From contig NC_134397.1 in assembly GCF_050003625.1 (NCBI RefSeq), forward strand, positions 271,182,070 through 271,246,069: a stretch of 64,000 nt of DNA, read 5' to 3'. A model generated the notes under the pieces. The model was not told where the DNA came from, did not search any database, and worked only from the letters and a program-made list of their open reading frames with translations. How positions within the stretch are numbered: position 1 is the first letter of the stretch; the number at the start of each line of letters is the position of its first letter. Source of the stretch: Haematobia irritans. Taxonomy: Eukaryota > Arthropoda > Insecta > Diptera > Muscidae. Of the stretch, positions 32,809 through 44,867 are shown piece after piece. A program made the translations under genes and the position numbers.

Positions 32809-33375
32809 CACTGCCCGGTTCCAAAAGTTTTGTCTTGTGATTTTTTCACTGATTTTGGTATTGATTGCGCACCAAAGAAGCTTTGAATTAAAGGGTACCT
32901 TTAAAATTTGAGTTTTGCGTAATTGATTATATGAAACAAATTTTAATTGATAAATTTTTCAGTTTTTTCTTCAAGTGCTTTTAAAACGTGTTAACGTAAA
33001 CTTAAATTTCCGAATTCACAGTAGACTTCAAGTAGAAATTATGCTATGTTTCAAGTTAAAAACGCCTTTAAAATAAAGTGTTGAAAAACATCATCTATTT
33101 TTGAACGTTTATTTTTGCTTTGTAGTTAAGATACAAAAAGTCAACAAATTTAATGACAATTTCATTAATTTTGAAGAATTTTTCAGAATTATTAAGGCCA
33201 AGTTGACATTAGTCAAACAAAATTTTCTTTCATGTAAAGATACCCTTCACTTAGTTATAAAGACAAAACGACTTCATTGAAAAATGTATCGACTTTTGGA
33301 CAAGAAAAAAATATATATCAGACAAATTTTAAGGACATGAAATCTTTGGCCTTACGACAACATTTTTTTCAGTAT
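32809..33375. mobile_element. Family A element, diverged copy
   Basis: Starts CACTGCCCGGTTCCAAAAGT (lost the A-run of the usual end), passes through GGTATTGATTGCGCACCAAA and TTTCAAGTTAAAAACGCC, and ends GACAACATTTTTTTCAGTATA. Same orientation as the copy at 47563. Confidence 0.7.
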
Positions 33376-33437
33376 ATGTATTAAGTCTCATTATTCACAA
33401 TTTTTGCATAGACTAGTATAAAAGGAAATAAATAGAA

Positions 33438-33610
33438 ACCACTCAGCAAAAAAGCTTAGCCAAAAAACCAATGAAAATTTTTGGATCCGGAAGTAGCGTA
33501 AATTTGGCTCAGAAGCAATGAATTTCACATGGGCTTGTCATAGGGTGCAATTCATCTTTTTAAGCATCCGCTGCATTGCTTTACTATTAGTTCTTCAGAT
33601 GTGATTCTAT
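33438..33610. repeat. Family F fragment
   Basis: CTCAGCAAAAAAGCTTAGCC, GGATCCGGAAGTAGCGTAAA and CACATGGGCTTGTCATAGGG match, inverted, the right end of the family F element at 37104-37645. The other half is missing. Confidence 0.6.
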
Positions 33611-33840
33611 TTTAGTATTTCGGATTTCATTAAAAAAAATAAGAAAACACTTAAAAAATATATAGTCGAAGCTCGGTTTAACGCACGATATATTGTCAGG
33701 AATATGTTAACTTTTATTGAAAATCGTAGTTTTTTACCAGATGAGTAAAAATTCATAAATATTTGACAAAATTTAACTACAGGGGCACATAAAAAATATT
33801 ACTTTAAATAATCCTTAAAAACTGATGAACTTGATATATC

Positions 33841-34643
33841 TAAGTTAGGTTAGATTGAAAAGAGGATCCAAGATTTACTGTCTTATGGAGACCATTATAC
33901 ACCCATGTCAATATTTGTGTGCTCTTAACTTGATTTACGAATTGCCTAATTTGTTTCCAGTCCCCGGTTTCAATATGGGCCAGGCATAGGTAGTGTTCAT
34001 AGTAATATCTTCCTAAAACGTCCTATAAACACTAATAATGGTGCTGCTCCTGTCGGCATAGATGTACTCTCAACGCTAGATTAATGTCACGACCGAGCAC
34101 CAAAAGAGTTTTTAGCGGTGTAGGTGTTGACATTCCTGTGTATTTCATAGTTTCTTTTCAGCTATAAGAAGGAGGTTCCTTGTCATTGGGCTAAATATAG
34201 CACTCATTAATAAGAGAAAAAATCACCACCTGTCCAACTGGCGATCCTACGAAAATCTGGTGCATATTGCCACTAACGGACTTATCACAGGACTAGTACC
34301 AGTGCTCCAGTGTGTCGCAGTTTTTATATTTTCATATAATTTATTGATTTCTATACTCTCTTGATTTTAAAATTTTATTGGATCTAGAAATTTGCCTATG
34401 GGTCAACATATTCCAAAAGTTTTTCTCTGTGGTGCAATTGGGATGATCAAAATAATACCGGTTCCTAAGGGTTTGTCCCAGACTGGTTCATGAGGACCTG
34501 TCTAGTCCTACTAAGTTCTCCCAGGTCATGTACTTTGGAATGAGTCCAAGCCGTGACCTGCAGTGTAATTTTACCTCCCGTCAATGACAAACCCGTATTA
34601 AAGTTCCCGTAGCGGAGCTGCCACTCTATCTAAACTAACTTTA
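33841..34643. mobile_element. Family H element, diverged copy
   Basis: Left end AAGTTAGGTTAGATTGAAAA and inverted right end AAAGTTAGTTTAGATAGAGT are terminal inverted repeats. The internal phrase GCTATAAGAAGGAGGTTCCT matches the copy at 59.6-60.1 kb, and a decayed tRNA-like segment (GACCGAGCACCAAAAGAG) sits near 34090. No coding. Confidence 0.6.
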
Positions 34644-37103
34644 CCTAGTTACCCGGCAATTGAATAAGTACTTAAGCCATTCTCACAATCGTCAAATACA
34701 GCTGCTTTTTGTTTATTTTCTTAAGATTAAAAGCATTTTCGTTAAATCGAACGTAAATTTTGTTCAACCGTTCGTTATTTAGAATACTCAAGTTAAGAAC
34801 TTGGACGTTCGTTAAATTGGATTTTTGGTAAATGGGATATTCGTTAAACAGAGTTTCGACTGTATATATTTTTTCTTCAACTTTTTTTATTAATAACATA
34901 CTAGCAAATATTTTGTCGAAAATTACTCGTTTACCGAGAAATGCATCGGCACACTTTTCACATATGTTTTGGAAATTGCCATTATATTACTTATCCTTAC
35001 TGTGTTTTATACAGAGTAAAATTTTGAAAATTTAAATTTCAAAAATTGCATAGAACAGCAAATTTTTATATATAACCTTAAAATATATTCTTGTGAAGTG
35101 AAGAGCATTTTTGGATGTACATTAAAAGTAATGACTTACGAAGTATTTCCATTTTTTCGCTGGATAGTCTTATTAAAAAATATTCAAATATTGTAAAGGT
35201 TTGTGTCCAGCACAATATGAAATTTTCTCACATACATAATTTGTCATTTATCTTAGTACATACGTTTGTCATTAATATTTACATGCATATATTCACACAC
35301 ATCTATAACCTGAATAAGTAAAATTGTTAGTAGCAAAGTATTTGGAACAAGTGGTATAATTATTACCCAGTAGATATCGTAGACATTGACCATAACTGAG
35401 CTAAAAAAAAAATAATAATAATAATAAAATAAAAAATAATAATAATTGTAGTAATTTGGCAAGAAATTGCCATTTTTCACTTTCTTATATTTGTATCAAC
35501 GATTGCAAATACCCCCATATCCAAATATTGAAAGAATCTACAAATCTCATATCGTGTTCTAGTCATGCAAGTCATTTATGCTATGGTTTTATTTTTCTTC
35601 TCGAAACTTGACTTTGAATTTGTATTTTCTACCCATTAGCCATTTGGCCTGTTTGACCATTGTAAAACATAGTTTAGTGGGCCAATGTGAATGTTTGTTG
35701 TAATGGTCGAGTGAAAAAAAGAAAACAACAAATGAAATTGTCGGCCACAAATCTAGCACCTTCTGTCCATTTGATTGTCATGATTTGTCCTTGAGGTTTG
35801 TTAGTCATTGGTTTGTGGCTTCCAAAGACTTATTTTGTCCATGCACGCTGCCAATCCATATGACAAAAACATTGGTGGAAACCGCCAAATATGTTACGAT
35901 GATAATTGAATAATGAATAATGAAAGTGCATAATATTATAGTAAAAATGATATTTGATTGTTTGGTAGGTCGGTTACACAAATATTAAACACTATCATAC
36001 ATAGGCCCATATGCAAAATAATTTATTGACAGTTTATCGAAGGGTAAATGTAGGCTAGAAGTCTTCTTTAACTTTATTTTGGGGGATAGTGTTTAATATT
36101 AATTTAAGTTTAAATGCTGGTTATAGGTTCGTGCTTCGGATTTAACTTGCAAAACCCAATAGAAACTGAAACACGCATTTTATACAGTTTTGAAAAAATG
36201 TACTGTGCATCGACTGTACCAGGTGACGTATGTTAAATTTTAATTCATAGATTTGGCACTAATGTTGATCATACGCACAGGGGACCATAACTATCATATC
36301 GCTTAAGGTTTTTTAAGATTTTAAAATAAATGACAATTCTGTAATTAATCTGGCAATAATATTATAGTACGCTAAGTTACACGCTAAAGTTACACACACA
36401 AAGAAAATATAAGTGTATTTTCTTTGTGTATGTAACTTTTTTCCCTTCGGATCGAAATTTTAGACAAGCGAAATCTATCTTTGTTATAAAGAGCAAGTAC
36501 ACCCGACCTTGTGACAAATTATTAGGGATTATCTCTAATCTGTTTCATTTAGTTTTAAAGGATATTTTTATGTAAAAAAAAATATTTTTTGTTGTCTAAA
36601 ACTTTGTTACAGAGAAAAGAGATCTGTTTATTGGTAACTTTTAAGATTGATATAAGTCTACATCGTCGTCAAAATTTTTGTTTGTTTAACGTTTTAACAA
36701 ACGTTGACTTTCCTGTCTTTCCACTTTTTCAAAATAGGGCAATAACGACTTTTTAAAATTTTGTAAATTATTAAAAATTCGATTTTTATTTGCTCTTTTC
36801 TAGTTTTTATTAGTTGTGTGAACTAAAGATTAATAGGTGTATGAACGTTTGTAAGAGTTGAAGCAGAATTGTGATCCTAACATAGTTATAAAATTTTCTC
36901 AAATCTGCTGTATTTCTTTCCATAAGTTCACATTTTATGATCATCATAAATCATTAAAGTATCGTGAGTTATGACCAATGAAATGAACTCTAATAAAATC
37001 AAATGATCTCTAATTAAATCAAATAAAACACAAGGATTGTTTAAATGAGTCCACCAAAAAAACTGAATTATAATCATATTGGAACGCAACTCCGGGTAAT
37101 GTA
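34644..37103. other. Non-coding; trinucleotide microsatellite
   Basis: No gene. An (AAT)n-type microsatellite runs 35403-35447. 36388-36428 holds a short inverted repeat (ACACAAAGAAAATA / TATTTTCTTTGTGT). The rest is AT-rich DNA without a recognised family. Confidence 0.4.
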
Positions 37104-37645
37104 CCCAGTAAAAAAATTTGGAAGTTCTTCCAAGGGCACAACGTTAAAACCACTTCCAGAAGATATTTTTACTACCCAGGAAGTTCTTTTAATTAAATTT
37201 TATAACTTGGTTTTTTCATACTTTTAATGAGTAATTTTAACATTTTTTGTTTCAAATACGTTAAAAACGGAGTAAGAATTCATGAAATGGTACAAATCAT
37301 TTAAATTTTGTTGAAAAAAAATGCTAAATCCAATCTGAAAAAATTGTGCATTTTTGAAAATATTTGATGTCAAACGTTTCCGAGATGCGTTAGAATCCAT
37401 TAAAAATTATAAAAATTATTTATTTGACAAAATATCACAGAATTTTTTAATTTACATCCAAAACATTGAATTCGGATCACACCTAAAGAAGTGATGCAAA
37501 TTCAGTGCAACGGCTGTTGAAATGGAGGACATCCGTCCTATGACAAGCCCATGTTAAATTAATCGCTTCTGCCTCAATTTTGCACCACTTCCGGATCCAA
37601 AAAGAACATTTTCATTACTTTTTTGGCGACGCTTTTTTTGCTGGG
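37104..37645. mobile_element. Family F MITE, full copy (542 bp)
   Basis: Ends CCCAGTAAAAAAATTTGG and, inverted, CCCAGCAAAAAAAGCGTCG. TA precedes and follows (37102-37103, 37646-37647), consistent with a Tc1/mariner-type target. Truncated relatives at 33438, 43510 and 44040. Confidence 0.8.
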
Positions 37646-37739
37646 TAGTTTATAAACTGTTCGCCAAAAGAGACTAAATCTGCTAAATCTTCTGCAGTTG
37701 TAGTGTAGTGTTGAAAGTAAATAATTTAAACATTTCACC

Positions 37740-38105
37740 TGTAACCTGGGCGTAAAATTATGACACCCATCATTTAAGGAAGATCTTTGTGCAATACTTT
37801 AAGCAAATCAAGGTGAAACTCTGGCCTATGGGGCCAATGCTATGCCTAAATCGTAACCGATTTTCACCAAATTCATGGCATGCATAGCTAGAATGTTAAT
37901 TCAGCTCCCTGTGCAAAATTTCAAGCAAATCGGAGTAAAACGTTGGCCACTGTGGTCACATGTGTGTAAACCTGGCGAAGGATATATATGGGAGCACACT
38001 TGTAAATACTATCAATTGTACTCTTTGTGAAAAATTTTATTCAAATCATGGTGAAACTGTGGCTTCACGGGCAATATAAGAGCGCAAAAATGTGCAGGGT
38101 ATAAA
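37740..38105. repeat. Decayed DINE-TR1-like tandem repeat fragment
   Basis: Three diverged units of about 130-150 bp, each with a phrase like TGTGCAAAATTTCAAGCAAA followed by TCGGAGTAAAAC..GGCC, the same phrase style as the tandem cores at 46.1 and 53.5 kb. No ends recognised. Confidence 0.5.
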
Positions 38106-38711
38106 TATGAATGGTTACAGTTGGCTGATCGATCTGAAAATTCATATCAACTCTTCTGACTTTATATAAAGCATGTTTTCCAAATGTGAAACCTAACATA
38201 TAAGTGCATTTTTGTAATTTTTGCCTCCGAAATCTGTTGTTGGTCCCATAGTGCAATGTTGAGAACATTACTGGATATTTATGGTGGCGTATGGTTTATT
38301 TAGTTCTATTACCTACAATTAATATTTATCATACGCCAACAATAACAAATGATGCGATTGTCGGGGCTTTTGCCTAATGGATTACTATGTATTATGAAAC
38401 TTATACTACGTTCGCATTATTCTCGAAATCACGTTTTACATCTAAAGCAAGCTCAAAAAGTCGATTTAGTGTTAGTATAGTGTAAATCTATTACTCAATT
38501 CATAGAGCATTTGAAAATGTAGAAACATTGTTTTTAAAGAACATTTTGAACCTTCTCCTAAATACAAAAACGTAGTAGTAAAAAATTGGGAGTGAAAATT
38601 AGCATAAAGTGATTTTCCAAATTTTGTGAAAACAATCTTACAATATTACACTCCAAAAATAAAATTTATTTATTGATTGATTAACTACATTTACAATTTA
38701 TTATAAATATA
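38106..38711. other. AT-rich DNA without gene
   Basis: No supported feature. Confidence 0.4.
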
Positions 38712-38930
38712 ACGGCCATTTTCATGTAGCTCCGTTAGGCTTTAACTGTCAGTTAACAGAAAATTAACTGCAAATATCTTCTCTCCGGTTAACTTTAACG
38801 GAAAAAATTTCCACAGTTAAGATCCTAACTGACGTATGGAATAAATAGGCAAAATGACAGATATCTCCACAGTACCGCTTAAAAGTTCGTTAGCTAACGT
38901 AGCACTAACGGAGTTTCATGAAAATGGGGC
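38712..38930. mobile_element. MITE family C, copy 3
   Basis: ACGGCCATTTTCATGTAGCT...CTAACGGAGTTTCATGAAAATG, about 219 bp, with internal GGTTAACTTTAACGG. Followed 86 bp later by a sister copy in the same orientation. Confidence 0.85.
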
Positions 38931-39016
38931 TAAGTATGCTAGGGTTTTAGGCAAACAACAATAATAATATGTATGTCAATTTAAAAATATAGTAGTATAA
39001 TTTTATATTGTCTTTC

Positions 39017-39233
39017 ACGGCCATTTTCATGTAGCTCCGTTAGACTTTAACTCCCAGTTAAAAGAAAGTAAAATGGAAATATCTTCTATCCGGTGTACTT
39101 TAACTGAAAATTTTAGCAGTTAAGCTCCTAACTGGCATATAGAATATATAGGCAAGATTATAGATATGTCCATAGTACGGTTTAAAAGTTCGTTAGCTAA
39201 CCTAGCACTAACGGAGCTTCATGAAAATGGGGG
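39017..39233. mobile_element. MITE family C, copy 4
   Basis: ACGGCCATTTTCATGTAGCT...ACGGAGCTTCATGAAAATGG; same orientation and length as copy 3. The two may derive from a local duplication or from preferential insertion. Confidence 0.85.
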
Positions 39234-39616
39234 TCAATATCATTAATACGCAACACTCTTGTTTACGTTGAAATAAATAAAATGCATAAATGTGTGAAAC
39301 GCCATTTAAATTTTGCTCTAGATACGCACGGTTGAGAAGTTTCGTATTGTTGTACGTATAATCTATTGCTTGCCGATGATAGTAAGAAATGAATGGTTCG
39401 TATTTTCAAACTTGCTAATTATGAATTACATATGCATAACCAGAGGGAGTAAAAATTTAAATTAACAAAAAATATAGATTTGAATAAACAAATGTAATAG
39501 TAATTTATTAAATTATAATTATTAACAAAAATATTAGCGAGATATATTTACTGGATTTTAGTCATAAATCGGTCATTGTTGTTCTACTAAAATCAAATTT
39601 ATCAAATTTATAATAG

Positions 39617-41650
39617 AACAAGTATATACAGCAGTAAGTTCGGCCGGGCCGAATCTTAAATACCCACCACCATGAACCAAATATTAGGGTTTCCTTTGAA
39701 ATTTCAGGAGGGCTTGAGGACTTGAGGACAATTCCCGAAGATAAATTTAAAGATTTCACGTATGAGGACTATATCAGATTCTGGATTTATAAGAACCATT
39801 TTTGTTTAGGTTTTAGAGGAATCATTAACATCTCTTGTAAGTGTGCAAGAAAATTATAAAATAACGTCTTGATTTGAAATCTTAAATCTGTAGAAGAAAA
39901 ATCTGGAAATTTTACATTGACTTTCAAGCAATTTTCATGATCAGTGCGCCTTCTACACCCTCAAGAAGTGAAGTCGGTCTATATGGTGGCACTACCAAAT
40001 GGACCGATAAAAACTTAATCCGATACACGTTTTTGTGAGCCTAAAATACCAGAATATTTACAATTTCAGGCAAATCAGATAAAACCTACGGTTTCTAGAA
40101 ACCCAAGGAGTTAAATCGGGAGATCGTTCTTATGGGGGCTATACTAAAATATGGACCGATACTCACCGTTTTCGGCACACCTCTGTATGACCCGAAAATA
40201 CCTTTAGATTTCCAATTTCAGGTAAATTGAATAAAAACTGCGGTTTCTATAAGTCCAAGAAGTAAAATCGGTAGATCGGTCTATATGGGGGCTATACCAA
40301 AATATGGACCGATACTCACAATTTTTGGCACACGTATTTGTGGTCCTACAATACCTCTAGATTTGCAATTTCAGGTAAATTGAATAAAAACTGCGGTTTC
40401 TATAAGCCCAAGACCCCAAATCGGGATGTCGTTTTATATGGGGACCATACCAAAACATGGACCGATACTCACAATTTTTGGCACACGTATTTGTGGTCCT
40501 ACAGTACCTCTAGATTTCCAATTTCAGGTAAATTGAATAAAAACTGCGGTTTCTATAAGCCCAAGAAGTAAAATCGGGAGATCGGCCTATATGGGGGCTA
40601 TACCAAAACATGGACCGATACTCACCATTTTTGGCACACCTCTTTATGGTCATAAAATACCCCTAGATTTCAAATTTCAGGCAAATTGGATAAAAACTTC
40701 GATTTCTATAAGCCCAAGACCCCAAATTGGGATGTCGTTTTATATGGGGACCATACCAAAACATGGACCGATACTCACAATTTTTGGCACATGTATTTGC
40801 GGTCTTACATTACCTCTAGATTTCCAATTCCAGGTAAATTGAATAAAAACTGCGGTTTCTATAAGCCCAAGAAGTAAAATCGGGAGATCGGCCTATATGG
40901 GGGCTATACCAAAACATGGACCGATACTCACCATTTTTTGCACACCTCTTTATGGTCATAAAATACCCCTAGATTTCAAATTTCAGGCAAATTGGATAAA
41001 AACTTCGATTTCTATAAGCCCAAGACCCCAAATCGGGAGGTCGGTTTATATGGGGACCATACCAAAACATGGACCGATACTCACAATTTTTGGCACACGT
41101 ATTTGTGGTCTTACAGTACCTCTAGATTTCCAATTTCTGGTAAATTGAATAAAAACTGCGGTTTCTATAAGCCCAAGAAGTAAAATCGGGATATCGGCCT
41201 ATATGGGGGCTATACCAAAACATGGACCGATACTCACCATTTTTGGCACACCTCTTTATGGTCATAAAATACCTCTAGATTTCAAATTTCAGGCAAATTT
41301 GATAAAAACTTCGATTTCTATAAGCCCAAGACCCCAAATCGGGAGGTCGGTTTATATGGGGACTATATCAAAACCTGGACCGATATAGCCCATCTTCTAA
41401 CTTGACTTGCCTGCAGACAAAAGACGAGTTTGTGCAAAATTTCAGTACGATTGCTTCATTATTGAAGACTGTAGCGTGATTACAACAGACAGACAGACAG
41501 ACAGACGGACATCGTTGTATCGTCTTAGAATTTCTCCCTGATCAAGAATATATATACTTTATATAGTCGGAAATCGACATTTCGATGTGTTACAAACGGA
41601 ATGACAAACTTATTATACCCCCGTCACCATTCTATGGTGGTGGGTATAAA
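39617..41650 (+). mobile_element. DINE-TR1-like (helentron-associated) element with 153-bp tandem core
   Basis: In order: left end ACAAGTATATACAGCAGTAA with the palindrome GTTCGGCCGGGCCGAAT; about ten tandem 153-bp units (39981-41388); a GACAGACAGACAGACGGAC microsatellite (GTCY type, 41486-41510); and a terminal stem-loop (TATACCC...GGGTATA, 41614-41649). This block order is that of DINE-1/DINE-TR1 elements of Diptera: subterminal inverted repeat, central tandem repeats, GTCY microsatellite, 3' hairpin. No Rep/helicase is encoded. The open frames in the array are repeat artefacts. Confidence 0.7.
39981..41388. repeat. 153-bp tandem array with 306-bp two-type units
   Basis: The marker ATATGGGG recurs at 40283, 40436, 40589, 40742, 40895, 41048 and 41201, spacing 153. 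From about 40436, type 1 (CCCCAAATCGGGATGTCG, GGGACCAT, TTTGTGGTC) alternates with type 2 (AAGTAAAATCGGGAGATCGG, GGGGCTATA, CTTTATGGTC), so identical neighbours are 306 bp apart. Confidence 0.9.
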
Positions 41651-43009
41651 AACAATTCCTAAACGAATTTGTACATACATTTTATACGAGCTTATTGCAC
41701 ATGCAGATTAAGGAATTGATATTATTTAGCTATTGAAAATTTGTTCCTTTTTTATTTGCAATATTAGATTTCTTTATTACCTTAAAGATGAAGAGAAGCC
41801 CTCCAACTTGGCAATGCTGCTTTAGAGCGTTTTATTGATACTATACCTAATATATCTTGTTTTGCTTTTTAAAAACACTTCGAATGTATAACTTGATTTA
41901 AGGTTTTGATTTTTTTTTTTTGATGTTACACCAATAAGTTTCCACAGGATGTTGTAACATGGTAATCTTTTATCTATATAAATTATATGCTACATTTTGT
42001 TGAACAATCTTCCATTTTATACCCTTTGCCATGGGCAATTTCATATTGCTGCAGCGTAGTAGTAGACCAGACACCATTTATTGACCTTTCGCCAAAGACC
42101 TTTACCATTGTGAAAGGGAATTTGCTGGTACTGGCACTTTTTTCCACTCTTTGTACATGGTGAGTTTGCCGAAACAGTTGCCAAAAAAATCTGCCTACTG
42201 CTTAGATTGAAAACCCCAGATTATATGATACATATGTGGAAATTGGCACTTGTAGTATTCTAATTTAACTGCAGGCGAAACAAATTGAAGCGCAATGATT
42301 GTTTGGTATTTGGAAAGGAATGTATTAACCAATTTTGTTGGATATGAAAACTTTTGGATTGCATAAGTTTTGAAGGAAATTGGAGATTTAAAAATAGTTA
42401 TGTGGCTTTGTTTGCCATTATCTGGCCAAATTAGTTTGTGATTATTATTCGGTTTGTAAGTAATTTATAAATATTACTAAATATTATCTTTATAAAGTAT
42501 GTATATAAATATTTATAAATGATAAACATTTGCCAACTACTTCTTCACATATCCATATATAAATCTTTTATTTTGTATATTTATATATTTCTTTAAAAAT
42601 AAACCATTCCGTTTTCCATATGGAATAGCTGCCAAAGTGTAAACTTAATCATTCCACTTTCAAAAGTAAATTTTTTATAATTTATGGCATTGTTATTTTA
42701 TTCTCTATCAATGGACACAACCTCATACAAAGCAAACAGATGTATATAAAATGTTATGGTATATAATGATTTGAGCACTTTGAGGATCATAATTCAATTT
42801 GGAAAACTTTCTAAAATTAGTATCAAGTCAGTCATATAATAACATAACGCTGAAACATATACAATTATTATATCCTATGGCCACAATTGTAGTACAGAGT
42901 GTGTTATCGGTTAGTGCATACATAAAAAAAATATACAGGAAACGCAAAAGTTTTCTGATTATTAAATTACGTTGCGTACTTGAAAAAACTGTATAGACTT
43001 TTCCCCTAA
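41651..43009. other. AT-rich DNA without gene
   Basis: No supported gene or repeat. 42430-42600 is extremely AT-rich with ATATTTATAAAT repeats. Confidence 0.4.
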
Positions 43010-43241
43010 AGGTGAGTATTAAGTTCGAGTTTAGCCGCTAAAATCGCTAAAGTGAAAACTAAATCAGTAAGAAAAATGCATGAAATTATACGTATTTGTT
43101 GCAAATTTTATTATAACTTGATGGGGAAAAGCCCAAAGCAAATTTTCACAAAGTTTGTATTCCTTAAAATTGATTATTAAAGAAAAGTAATCGTGAAAAA
43201 ATTACGTTTTTAGCGGCTGAACTCGAACTTAATACCCACCT
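43010..43241. mobile_element. Harbinger-like MITE, copy 2 (232 bp)
   Basis: Same length as, and nearly identical to, 14889-15120 (differences include C/G in GGCTRAACTC). TAA at both flanks (43007-43009, 43242-43244). Recent mobility is implied. Confidence 0.9.
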
Positions 43242-43509
43242 TAAAGCACTTTATACATAGAGTTATGCGTCGTTCGCACTATACTTTTATTTGTACAAAA
43301 TGTCTGTGTCTGAAGTTCATCTTAAAATGTGTCCAAATTCTACGATATGTCTTCGATAAGATAAATAACGATAAACACGTCATCGATCAAATAAATGGGC
43401 ACGATATCGTTTATATCATTGAACATAAATTATAGTATGACTAACATGTGAGATTTATTTCGAAAAGTTCGATAGCGATATTATTGGACGAATAACGGCG
43501 CATTATGCG

Positions 43510-44360
43510 ATTAAACTTCCTAGCACAAAATTTGGAAGTTGTTTTAAAGGCACAACTGTAAAAACTCATCCAAAATGTCCTCCCAAAGATGTTCTTTATT
43601 TTAACTACACAGGAAGTGCTCTTAATCCAATTTTTTATAACTAGTTTTTTTCACATTTTTAATGGTTAATTTTAACTTTATTTGTTTCAAAGAGGTTAAA
43701 AACAGACTAAGAAGAAAAATTAGGAATTTTTGGAAATATTGTGGTCAAACGTTTCAGACAAGCGTTAGAATGCATTAAAAATCATAAAAAATATAAAAAT
43801 TATTTACTTAGCAAAGTATTATGAATTTTTTCAATGCACATCCAAAACACTGAATTCGGATCACACCTTAAGAATTGATGCAAAGTGTGTTGAAATGGAG
43901 GTATAACCTCTAATAATCCTAAAACATAATTCAAGTCGATGATTTCTAAAAATCTTTACAAATAGGAGACATCATTAAAATAAGTTAAAGTATTTGCAAA
44001 TTAATTTGAAACATTGACTTATTAGTACTTAAAAATTAAACACTGAATTGGGATCACACCTTAAGAATTGATGCAAAGTCTGTTGAAATGGAGGACTCCG
44101 TCCAATGATAAGCCCATGTTAAATTCATTGCTTCTGCGCCAATTTTGCTCCACCTCCGGATACAAAACGAACAATTTCACTACTTTATTGGTGACACTTT
44201 GCTGGGTTTAAAATGGGTATAACCTCTAATAATCCTAAAACATAATTCAAGTCGATAATTTCTAAAAATCTTTACAAATTGGATAAATAATTAAAATAAG
44301 TTAAAGTATTTGCAAATTAATTTTAAACATTGACTTATTTGTACTTAAAAATTAATTTAA
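43510..44360. repeat. Family F fragment with adjacent segment duplicated in tandem
   Basis: 43510-43902 matches the left and middle of family F (AAATTTGGAAGTTGTTTTAA, ACTGAATTCGGATCACACC). A 137-bp segment beginning ATAACCTCTAATAATCCTAA occurs at 43903-44040 and again at 44218-44355. The preceding F tail (CACACCTTAAGAATTGATGC) is also duplicated (43860 and 44054), the second copy retaining about 120 bp more. Confidence 0.8.
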
Positions 44361-44750
44361 ATTTGCAGGTTTATTTTCGTATTAATACGTTTATTAAAAA
44401 GCTTTCAATGTGAAAAAATAATAGGGTATGCTTTTCCCCAATCGCTCCAATATCTGTAAGATCCAGAATGAATGATGGATGTCTTAGAGTTTTTGCACGG
44501 TCTTTTCCCATTCCCAGGAAAGTGGGAATTTTTTCGCATTTCCCGGATCCCGCTTGGAGGAAAAAGGAATTTGATATGGCATGTGTTTTAGACAAGTTTA
44601 AAAATTACCATAAGGTAACTTCTTTATACAAAAATTAAAAAAAATATTCATTAGTCTCTTCCGACAGAGTTTTTAAAAGAACGTTGTACTTAACATGAGT
44701 TTTTTTGTACCATTAAAAATTGTTTGGGAATTAAGTTATTATTATACAAG
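44361..44750. other. Non-coding
   Basis: 44500-44560 includes TTCCCGGATCCCGCTTGGAG, possibly another decayed hAT end. No gene. Confidence 0.35.
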
Positions 44751-44867
44751 TGTGACCATTTATATTTCGGGATTGATTTTTGAGTTTATACGTACTCGGT
44801 GTGCTTTGACAAAGGAGCAATATTTGTGCTGTTTACAGTAACCTAAAAGATTCAACTACCTCGAAAA

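Noticed and set aside
40338..41388. Series of overlapping 60-83-codon frames repeating every 306 bp
   Set aside because: Same artefact of the 153-bp tandem array in the DINE-like element at 39.6-41.65 kb.
39981..41388. CRISPR-like array
   Set aside because: Contiguous tandem units without unique spacers, in a eukaryotic genome.
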